64,000 bases of DNA from Asterias rubens. Lineage: Eukaryota; Echinodermata; Asteroidea; Forcipulatida; Asteriidae. Within the stretch, counting starts at the first letter, position 1. Every line of letters starts with the position of its first letter. Below the pieces are notes generated by a model. The model did no database searches. It was not told the origin of the DNA and saw only the letters and a program-made list of their open reading frames with translations. This document shows positions 21,314-31,500 of the stretch, one piece after another. A program made the position numbers and the translations under genes. Where the stretch lies: the NCBI RefSeq assembly GCF_902459465.1, contig NC_047068.1, positions 9,858,001 to 9,922,000 on the forward strand. The letters are read 5' to 3'.

Positions 21314-22396
21314 ATGGAGTACGGGGACGACACTAAAAATCATAGTTTTAGTTCAGTTGCAATGTCGAACACAACTGTAGACAATTACGACTATCCTGAT
21401 GAACCAATGACACTCTCTGAACTCATAGCATTGTATGCTGAAGATAAGACTCTCAATCTTATTCTCTTCATAGTCACATTACTGGAGTCAATCACGGGTA
21501 CCTTGGGAAACCTTCTAGTAATAGCTGCCGTAATCGTCAACAAGAAACTTCATAAAATCCACAATGTGCTCGTGATGAACCTAGCCTTTGCAGATCTATG
21601 CGTCTCATCATTTCTCAACATCTTCTACCTGATTGGCATTCGAAACCACGGCCAAAATCTACTGTCCAATCATATTCTGTGCCAGTTCACCGGTTGCCTG
21701 TGTACCGTAAGCTGCGTTGCGTCGGTCTTTAGCATTGATGCCATTGCTGTGAACCGCTACGTTCGCATCTGCCATGGCCGCGCCTATGATGTCCTCTTCA
21801 CAAAATGCACCACTATCCTTTATGTCCTGTGTATTTGGGGAGCTGCATTCGCTGTAGACTGGGTACCCTTCTACATCTTACAAGGATATGACGTGCATCA
21901 GCTCGTACCCCAGGTGTTTTCTTGTATGAGTCGACCTTCTCCCACTTATGGTTTTGTCGCTCTAGGTCTCAGTATGTCTCTTATAATATACTGTTATTTG
22001 CGCGTTTGGTTGAAAGTGCTCGCGTCAAAAAGAAACCTGCAGAAATTTGCCGGTCGGCAGCGCGCAGTGATGACGAAAACGGACTACCGTCTCCTGCGTA
22101 CACTTCTGATTCTCGTACTGTCGGTGGTGATCCTCGTGGTCCCTTTCAACATCGTCTACAATGCCTCGATTTCCGTTGAGAGGGAGACGTTCGTCATTCT
22201 GTTCACCATGGTTCATTTCAACAGTTGCATAAACTGCGTTACTTACGCGTTGACCAATACGGAATTTCGCCGGGGCTATGTTAAAGTTATCCGTAGATGC
22301 TTACAGGTTTCAAATGAGGCACGGAAAAGTTCTTCGGTTAAAATATTCGCTGTAAGTCAGCATGTATCCGTGCAGTCTCAAAGCAACTATTTGTAA
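21314..22396 (+). CDS. Melatonin-receptor-like class A GPCR, copy 2
   Basis: Intronless ORF of 360 residues, strongly similar to copy 1 (most of TM1, TM3, TM6 and TM7 is identical). The features are the same: N-terminal sequons and DNYDYPDE, GN in TM1, NLAFADL in TM2, NRYVRICHG, YCYLRVWLKV, the TM6 segment without the usual CWxP, and NSCINCVTY in TM7. TM2 is complete (SSFLNIFYLIGI), so this copy is the better candidate for a working receptor. The C-tail differs (ends SVQSQSNYL). It is expected in the plasma membrane, coupling to G proteins. The family is assigned from motif pattern only; it could belong to a melatonin-related orphan group expanded in echinoderms. Confidence 0.87.
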   Translation: MEYGDDTKNHSFSSVAMSNTTVDNYDYPDEPMTLSELIALYAEDKTLNLILFIVTLLESITGTLGNLLVIAAVIVNKKLHKIHNVLVMNLAFADLCVSSFLNIFYLIGIRNHGQNLLSNHILCQFTGCLCTVSCVASVFSIDAIAVNRYVRICHGRAYDVLFTKCTTILYVLCIWGAAFAVDWVPFYILQGYDVHQLVPQVFSCMSRPSPTYGFVALGLSMSLIIYCYLRVWLKVLASKRNLQKFAGRQRAVMTKTDYRLLRTLLILVLSVVILVVPFNIVYNASISVERETFVILFTMVHFNSCINCVTYALTNTEFRRGYVKVIRRCLQVSNEARKSSSVKIFAVSQHVSVQSQSNYL

Positions 22397-22497
22397 AAAG
22401 GCTGTCAGCTGTAAACGAAAAAAAAACTGAGATTAAGGTCATCAGGAGGAATGAATTACAGTTCGATGTAGCAACAATAATTGTTAAACACTCCATG

Positions 22498-22620
22498 CCA
22501 ATGTCTACAGGTATGGAAGTTATGGGAAAAGTTCGGTGAAATTTGCGGTTAATCAGCATGGATCGTATCCGTAAAGTTTCAAAACAACTATCTGTAAAAA
22601 GGCTAGTGTTAAAAACGTGT
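22498..22620 (+). pseudogene. Duplicate of the GPCR C-terminal tail
   Basis: The sequence GTCTACAGGTATGGAAG with following GGAAAAGTTCGGT, CAGCATGGATCGTATCCGT and CAACTATCTGTAAAAAGGCT repeats the last part of GPCR 2 (about 22300-22405) with frame breaks. It is a remnant of another receptor copy or a local duplication. Copy 1 lacks it. Confidence 0.6.
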
Positions 22621-22777
22621 TTATCGGGTGAAATTATCATTCGTGCACTGAAGAGACATAACACAATCATGAGCTAAAAACAATAGCTCTGGACAGGGAC
22701 GCTTGGAGGGAGATCATTTCTCAAACCACCACAGGGATGCCAAAATGGACTTGAGAGGGCCATGTGGAATTATGGGG

Positions 22778-23240
22778 ATACATTGAGAAACATTGTCGAT
22801 TTTGATGAGAATGATTCCATCTTTATCCTCTAGCGTGCAAGACGTTCCTCACAAATGAATCACAAACAGCCACTGCGGGCGCTTTTCTGCCAAACACGAA
22901 CACGACGCTTTTCCCCATGGACCGGTCTTTGTCAACCGTTATAGAGCGTTTAGCATGATACAGACAATGCCTTGCTTGCACCAAGGAGGTAAAAATAGCC
23001 AAGGAATACTCAATACCGACCATTAACTTGGGTGAAACTTGAAACCACATCACAAATTGACTTACTAAACCCTGCTTTTTGTCAGTTGCGTGTACCATTA
23101 GCTGTGTGACATCTTTCTGTATGATTGTTGCTATATCCTGTGAACTACCACACATTCGCCATCGCCTCGCCTACAATAATAGTATCGAAACACATCACAT
23201 GTGTCATGTGCATTTTGGGGAGCCGGTCTTCGCTCAAAGA
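22778..23240 (+). pseudogene. Degenerate GPCR fragment behind GPCR 2
   Basis: Nucleotide homologue of 18195-18718: AACCCTGCTTTTTGTCAGTT, CATTAGCTGTGTGACATC and GTGCATTTTGGGGAGC match the TM3-TM4 region of the receptors, but stops and frameshifts interrupt every frame. It is part of the same duplicated segment, so the pseudogene predates the duplication. Confidence 0.65.
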
Positions 23241-23364
23241 TCACCAACTGAAACAACTTACCCGAAACGGCAAAATTGCAGCATGATGAAAAGAAAGACT
23301 GGAGCAATTGCACTTGGCTAGATAGCTCAGTTGGTTGAGCGCAAGCATGTCAACCCAAATTTCG

Positions 23365-23425
23365 ATTTCATTTTTATGCTAATATATTAATTTCAGTTAT
23401 TACCAAACGTGTACAGTGCCTTTAA
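23365..23425 (+). mobile_element. M1-family right end only
   Basis: TTTTATGCTAATATATTAAT then ATTACCAAACGTGTACAGTG and CCTTTAAG: the last 60 bp of an M1 element. Confidence 0.7.
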
Positions 23426-23980
23426 GCTGATATTATTTGTATTTTAATTATGATGTTTGTATTGATGTTAAATAATCTATTAACTAATTTAAAGTCGTAG
23501 CTCACACAAGTAATTATATAAAAAGTTGGAATTCATTAATATTAAGAGTGATGTACTATAAATAATTTGTTGCTAAATTAAAAACTGACTAATCATGGCA
23601 ATTTAACATCTCTTATAGTGTGTTGTGTAGTTTGTATGTTCGCATAATGCTTGATATTACTGTCACGCATGCCACTTCTTACGTTCATCTGACTAAGGAT
23701 GATAAACAGCCACTTTTAGTGAGCTGATCAAGTTTATTTCGTGTGTTCATACTAACAGTCATCATAAAAGTATATTTAATTATTTATGAACAAAATTAAA
23801 CAATAAACAATTAAGGGTAATTGCTTGAGGTAGAATTTAATCTCAATTGTGCCTCTGCAATCATTATAAACGTAGGCCTATCTACCCTCACTAAAGTCAA
23901 CAACAGTCCTTTAATCACTCAAAAGAAATAACAGAAGAAAAAAAGGAAACAAACTTACTAACTTTCCTTGGGAGATTTTT
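23426..23980. other. No gene seen
   Basis: Very AT-rich unique sequence. Confidence 0.5.
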
Positions 23981-23981
23981 T

Positions 23982-24345
23982 TTAAGGCAGTGGACGCTAG
24001 TGGTAATTACTCAAAATAATAATTAGCATAAAACCTCACTTGGTGACGAGTAATGGGGAGAGGTTGATCGTATAAAACATTGTGAGAAACGGCTCCCTCT
24101 GAAGTGACGTAAGTTTTCGAGAAAGAAGCAATTTTCCACGAATTTGATTTCGAGACCTCAGATTTAGAATTTGAGGCCTCAAAATCAAGCATCTGAAAGC
24201 ACACAACTTCGTGTGGCAAGGGTATTTTTTCGACGACCGATTGAGCTCAAATTTTCACAGGTTTGTTATTTTGTGCATAGTTGAGATACACCAAGTGAGA
24301 AGACTGCTGGTCTTTGACAATAACCAGTAGTGGCCAGTGCCTTTA
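23982..24345 (+). mobile_element. M1-family element, full length
   Basis: TTAAGGCAGTGGACGCTAG to CAGTAGTGGCCAGTG..CTTTAA with all internal blocks. Confidence 0.88.
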
Positions 24346-24361
24346 ACAAGTAACGAAGTAC

Positions 24362-24612
24362 CTCATTTTGTAAACATACTCTCTGAATGCAAAACAGTGT
24401 AAAAGCACTCTTTGAGGAGCCATGAGGGACAACTCGTGTGGTCTTCCACTCTTTAAAATTGAAGTTTGCATTTTTTTAAAGTACTTTTTTACTCTGTCCT
24501 GGAGTGAAACCCATCTAAAAGAGTGAAATAACCAACACTCTTTTTAAAGAGCCATTTGAGGGACAACTCGAAATGTTAAGAGTTGTGTTTTTCACTCTTT
24601 TACATTGGGAGA
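24362..24612. mobile_element. CACTCTTTT-rich inverted-repeat element, second copy
   Basis: GAGGAGCCATGAGGGACAAC and GAGCCATTTGAGGGACAACT with repeated CACTCTTT/AAAGAGTG blocks. Related to 10850-11095. Confidence 0.55.
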
Positions 24613-24964
24613 GTATCCGCCCTCCGCTTGATCATTTTGGCACGATTTATCTTTACGTCCCTTTGGAGCAATGTGAAAATAATAAGAAGATCGCGCCCTT
24701 TTATGTCAACAGTTTCAGAAAACTTCTTGACCATTACAAAAAATGGACACTTTACAAATCGAGGAACTGTATTAATTCTGATACTCATGCATATCGTAGT
24801 TTTTAATGACCGTGAAAACAAATCGACGTGTCGATCCTCGTAAATGAAATGAATGAACTCACAACCCAGCAGGCAGAGAGTGATTGACACACATACCATG
24901 TGACACGCGTGCGGCCGGTACGAGATGACTCGGACGGGAATGATAGTTACGAAGTGACTTTAAA

Positions 24965-25160
24965 ACGACGACCGGATCAATTTCATAAAGCAGGTAGGCA
25001 CTATAACCTGCTTAACGCACTGGAAAATAAATCTTGCTATGCAAAAATTAAACAGGTTATACGCAGCCAGTGACATAAAGTTTACAAAGTTGCGACTGGT
25101 GCCCCACGAGTCGTTAAATTTGTTAAGCAGTACTTTCTGCTATACAGCTATATGAAATTG
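24965..25160. mobile_element. M5-like MITE
   Basis: CCGGATCAATTTCATAAAGC at the left and ATATGAAATTGGGCCCTGTG at the right, with inverted AACCTGCTTAACGC / TTAAACAGGTTATACGC inside. Confidence 0.55.
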
Positions 25161-25495
25161 GGCCCTGTGTATGATATTTTGTGTCCGAGAGAAATCGATC
25201 GATGCAAAACCATGACCCCCCCCCCCCGCCCCGATCCGTGATTCCAAATAAGTGACAGTTCGATCTGCTGGTTTTTTAGTTGTATGCCCATTTGGCGTTC
25301 TATACCTTGCACACACACACGCACACACACAGTGCCATGCACGTCAACGACACACGAGGTTGACGCAGCATATGTCATTGGTACCCGGAGACCATTCCTG
25401 GTACATAATCTTAATCGGACTAGTGGGGAACCACTGTTTCGATTACAACCTTGTGCTCAAACTTCATAAATTCTGTATTTTTCTTCCTTGCTCAG

Positions 25496-25500
25496 GCAAG
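25496..25500 (+). promoter_or_regulatory. Splice acceptor just before the LUC7L3 start codon
   Basis: TTCTGTATTTTTCTTCCTTG followed by CTCAG and then GCAAGATG looks like a good polypyrimidine tract and acceptor, so the start codon probably lies in the second exon and a non-coding first exon lies upstream. I could not place that exon. Confidence 0.5.
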
Positions 25501-28500
25501 ATGATATCCGCAGCGCAATTGCTCGATGAGTTGATGGGCAAAAATCGTGATATTTTGCCCTCAGAAAGATCAAAAGAAATAAGATGGGACCACCCCTCGG
25601 TGAGTAGAATGTTTCGGAACTAAAGGGGATGAAATTAAACGATAAATGATATGTAATTCAAGTAGTTTTTTGATTTACTAAAAACCATGTATTTGTAAAC
25701 GTCAGACTCCCTCGTCCCGTGAAAATGATCAGCGGAAAGAGAGCGCCCTCAACGTGTTCATCGGGTGGTCTTTTTGTATAAATATAAATAAAAATTTAAG
25801 AAATTATTTAGCTATTGATAAGGTTAATCGCGATTAGCAAAATATCAAGAGAGGGCGCTGTTGAACCCACACAAAGGTATAGGCGTTGCGTGCGTGAGTC
25901 GTAGAAACTGCATAGACACCGCCCCATATTCCTTCCCACAATGCATTGCGTTTCTGAATCGCGATAAACCTTATGTGGAAATGAAAATTAGGCTGTGTAC
26001 GAAATGGCTGCTCTATCTACAGCTACAGCTGCTGGATCATGGTGTCACTGAGTGTCAGTGCAGCGTCACTGTCGTCAGTGTCATGCGTTGGATGTCCTCT
26101 GCTGCTGATGAAAAGATATAATTATGACAGAAGCCGTAGCGTCATGAGCAGAGCCAGCCGTAGGCTTTAAGCCTACGGCTGGCTACGCTCATGATAGTAT
26201 ACACATAATGAATGTTTATGAGTGCAATGGTGCGAATATGTTCATGAGTTGAAAGATGGAATGTTCTATTCAACGAGGCGGAGCCGAGTTGAATGGAACA
26301 TTCCAGCTTTCAACGAATGAACATATTCGCACCATTGCACGAATGAAAAACATTCATTATTTGTTTTATATAACATCCAAGTAGAACTTTGTCATTTTGA
26401 TTGAAAGAAACAACTTTCAAAACAAACAATTTCAACTGTAGAAGCCGAATGCTAGTAATTTTACTATGCCTTCGTCTTGCAGTAACACCTGCGCTGCGTT
26501 ACCAAAGACACGCGCACGCAGTGATGTTTTTACTCAGCTTTTTCGTTCCATCCGAAAAGTACCATTGCACGCTGGCAGCGTGCCAGCGTGCAATGGTACT
26601 TTTCGGATGGAACGAAAAAGCACGGCGAGTGACTCAGCGTGCAATCGTACTTTTATTTGCTATCACGTGACGGACAATCCTCCAATCAAATGGCAAGGAT
26701 CTGCTTGGGTGTTAATATAATAATTTATATTTTAGCTGCCAGATTGTATACAATTGTAATAGTAATACAGCCTCGGGATCAGAGTCAAGTGTGTACAGTA
26801 TCCTTTAACGTCGACTAGCACAGATTGACCCGTAGTTCATGTAGTTATCTTAACCCGCCATCACAGGGGTCAATATTCATTATAAATTAATAATAATAAG
26901 GCCAAACAAAACAAATGTTGTGTTTACGGTAACGGCCCGAAAAAATTTCAGGTAGGTAGGTAGGAAAATAATTTTATTTTGTAATTTTATTTTTATTTTT
27001 AAGTTCTTGAATTTTGAGTTATTTGTTAATATTTTAAACCCGTTACCATTATACTACAGCCCTGATACTTCGGCTTTTAAGGGGCACGGCAGTTTTGCCT
27101 TGACTTTTTGTAAACAATTAGGGCACCAAGGCAATTTTCAAAAATTTGGAAGGGCATCACGGCAATCATAAAAAAGTTGCGAAGGGCACGACGGCAATTT
27201 AAAAAAAAACCTCTGAGTTGCCTGCAAAAAATAGTTCTTCCAATTTTTCCATTTTCTAACTGTTACCCAATGAAAATCGAAAGCATTCATCTAACTCAAC
27301 AAAATAAACTACTTACAATACACAATAAATAATTTTTGTTCATACGTAATCCTACTATTGGTCATGCACGTTGTGTAGTTTTTCGTAGAGACGCTAAAAT
27401 TCCCACGTAACTGCTCCATTTTGACACGATGTTGACAGAATAAATGCATGCAGTGCGCGACGACTATGCTGTACATGATGGTACATCACATGTACCAAGC
27501 ATGGGGAAAACCACTATCCCAGCATGCACAGACACGTCGAGTCTTCGTCTCAAGGCGTTTAGCGTTGGTTCGCGTAATTTTACCACTAGAGGGCGTTTAA
27601 TCTCACGCTATCGCTCTGTTCCGAAACGCCCTCTAGCGTTCGATGTTTCGAGTATTTTTTTGTCGAACGCAAAGAACAACGACTAACGGGGCCTGAAATC
27701 TGCTGTTGTGCCTTACGTGCGTGAAATTGGGGTATAAAAATGTACACAGACATCGGGACTTTTTGGCTTATTTTCGAACTTGGGCAACGTTGAAAATAAT
27801 TTTTTTTCGGGAGGAAGGGCACGGCGGCAGTGATGAAAAAAGGGCACGGCAATCATTGCCGTGAAAAATTGGGTTTTTGAAGGGCATTGCGGCAATCGGT
27901 AGGGGCAACGATGGCAATTGCCGTCGTTGCCGTTGTGGGTGAAGTATCAGGGCTGATACTAAACCTTGTTCGACTCATCAAGTTTAAATAAACCCTCATG
28001 TTGGAAAGTGGTAAAATATAAAAGTTTATAAGTTGTCATTTTAAATTTTACCAACTCACAAAATATTTAGAAAAATGTTTTGAGGTCGGCAATTCGGCCG
28101 CAAAAAATTCAGGTCGGTCGGGTTACCGTAAACACAACATTTATTTTGTTTGGCCTAATAATAATAATAATGCATTAATAATGCGCCATCTATCTTAATG
28201 CGCCATCTATCTAGTGTACAAGACCCTACTCCAAAGTCCAAGGCGCAGAACAAAAAACAATACATATATACAACAAAAAAGAAATAAATAGAATACAATA
28301 AAAAATTATACAGTGAATAATCGACTATCAAGACATGTAACGAGCTAAGTGTAGTAGTGGAAGAGAACTACAGCATCTGATGTTATTAGGTTTAAGCGTT
28401 CCAAGGTGTAGGAGCACAAGAGGAAAAGGCACGATCGCCATACGATGAGGAAGTTCTAGGAATGCTAAATAGTTAGAAGGGACTTTGCAAAAGAACGAAG

Positions 28501-31500
28501 AGTGCGGGAGGGGGCGTAAGGTACAAGAAGATTTGCAATGTAAGATGGAGTTAAGCCAATCTGAGATTTAAATGCAATAAGTAAAATTTTGAATTGAATT
28601 TGTTGAATTGCTACTGTACCTAGCCAGCATGCATGCAGCGAGTTGACAAATTTAATTACTTCAACAAATTCAGTTCTCTTTTCTGATGCTTTCACAAACA
28701 GAATTAATAAATGAAAACTAAATGAATACAAAATCTGTCTTAGTTGATTTACTCTTCTAAATAAATTGTTTTTCTTTTAGGTGTGCAAGAACTTTCTATG
28801 TGGCTTTTGCCCCCATGAGCTTTTCACCAACACAAGGTCTGATCTTGGTAAGTGTTGTAAACAGGGTTTTGGCCACGGTGGGCAGTGTCGGGCGGACGGG
28901 CCTGCCCAGAACAAAAAGATTTCACCCAGCACTCTGAGCAAAATTCACTGTGCTGCCCAGCACAGATTTCCTTCAGATGGCACTTAAAGACACTGCACAC
29001 TATTGGTAATTGTCAAATTGTCTACTCACTTGGTGTATCTCAATATATGCATAAAATAACAAACCTGTGAAAATTTGAGCTCAATTGGTCGTCGAAGTTG
29101 CGAGATAATAATGGAGAAAAAAAACACCCTTGTCACACGAAGTTGTGTGCATTTAGATGGTTGATTTTGAGACCTCAAATTCTAAATCTGACGTCTCAAA
29201 ATCAAATTTGTGGAAAATTACTTCTTTCACGAAAACTATGTCACTTCAGAGGGAGCCGTTTCTCACAATGTTTTATACCATCAACCTTTCCCATGACTCG
29301 TTACCAAGTAAGGTTTCATGCTAATAATTATTTTGAGTAATTACCAATAGTGTCCACTGCCTTTAAGCAACGATGGCACAATAACTAAACATGAGTAATT
29401 TTGTTGAACCGCTCGCCCTTGGTGAACTAAATTGTATTTAGAGCCAACCACTAAAATTGTTCTAGCTACAACACCGGTGGTTGTAAACTCTGAGTCTGAT
29501 ACTTGTTACTTTTCAAGCAGGTGACACTATATATAGCTATTAATAGCTTGTCGTTTCACTAGTCTCCAGCTTTTGCAGTAGACTTCCAGCTTTTTCACTA
29601 GGCTTCCAGCTTGTTCACTAGGCTTCCAGCTTTTTCACAAGACTTCCATTTTTTCACAAGACTTCCAGCTTTTTCACTAGACTTCCAGCTTGTTCTGTTC
29701 ATGGAGGAAGTTCTTCCTCCATGTTCTGTTCTAGGCTCCCGGCTTTTTCACTAGACTTCCAGTTTTTTTTTACTAGACTTCCAGCTTTATTACTAGACTT
29801 CCAGCTTTTTCACTAGACTTTCAGCTTGTTCTTTCTCTAGGCTCCCGGCTTTTTCACTAGACTTCCAGCTTTTTCACTAGACTTCCAGCTTTTTCACAAG
29901 ACTTCGATTTTTTTCATTAGACTTCCAGCTTTTTCACTAGACTTCCAGCCTGTTCTGTTCTAGGCTCCCGGCTTTTTCACTAGACTTCCAGTTTTTTTCA
30001 CCAGACTTCCAGCTTTTTCATTAGTCTGTATTTCATATTAAATAAGGGATGCTTCTCGTTTCCAAAACTGAACTAGCCAACTGGACCAATTGGAGTAAAT
30101 GTTCCTCTGAGGTTTTAACTAGGAAGTGGCCAGCATACCACTAGATAGGGAGAACGCAGCCAAAGGAAGCTTTTAGATTAATTGTTTGTTATCTTTATTT
30201 TATTTCTGTAGGTCCTTGTGATAAACAGCATGATGAATCCTTGAGAAGAATGTAAGTTGTGTTTTCAAACTTGGGTGAGAAAGTCAATGTTTTCATACTG
30301 AAACAAACTTGGGCGTATACCTTCATTGTGTATTCCACTAGATTCCACAAAGCTGCCCTTACATGTGCAACAATAACGCGCTTTCTGCAAACTGTAGATG
30401 TTTTTCACATGAGAAGTACAAAATTACCACTGTGAAATAAATCAAGTCCCATACTCACTGACAGGGTAAAATTTGAATAGTTTTGGGTTGAACAGAAAAA
30501 TTTACGGGACCCAAACTTTGAGCCTGCTACCTTAGATAGTTTTGTTGACATGCCAAGTATGAAATCAAGAATAAAGAAATCATCACAATCACTGTAAAAC
30601 AGAGGGTTTGTGTGTTCTTTATGTTTTCAATAGTTTTGTCAAACAAATTTAACTCATAGATGACATTTTCTTCTGTCAACTTTTTCAAACAACTAAGCAC
30701 AGTGTAGCCCAAGTAAATATTTGAAGAATTGTTCTTGCTTTGCCAACATGAATAAAAACCTTCTTTAAACATCTTTTCAAACCTGTACATTTTGAAAAGA
30801 ATATCAGCTGAAAAAAGACATGTTTTTTATGATAAAAAAAAAAATGGAGTCGGGGGGGTTTTGAACGGTCGGGCAGGGACAATCAACAATTTTTTTTTAT
30901 GTGGCCTTATGTTGGTGGTCTCCCTGTTTTGGTAATATCTTTGTTTGCGGGTGCTTGTGATAAATATAAATAAAATATTTGTTCAATAATCACAGAATCC
31001 CCAATTAAGCTGTGGAAGTTTTACCAAATGTTGTGATCCTGTAAACAGTAATAATAAATTTTAAAAAATGATTTTTTTTTTTGTCAGGGAAAGATTTTGC
31101 ACATTTATAAAAAAAAGTGATCATTTCAATTGCCAAATTTTTTTCAATTGAAAACTAAAAGCAAACTGTTTCCCAGTCCAAAAGCCAATCGCTGTAACAC
31201 TATTAAGAGAAGGGAAAATGACCACTTGTGTGTTTCTTCCCGAAGGTTCAATGATGCTAGTGAGCGTGAGAGGTCCCGTTATGAAGATGACTTCTTGGCG
31301 TACTTGCAGCAAGTTGTTTCCGAAGTAGATCGCCGTATCCGCAAGGGCCACTCTAGACTGTCACTCAGTAATGCGCAACAACATGTAAGGAAGAAGAAAT
31401 TTCTCCACAAGATTAAAATCACTGACCTCGGGCCTGAGGTCTTGGCCTGATGTCATAGAGCCTACTCAAGCACAAAAAGTAGCCAAGCACAATGTTGCTT

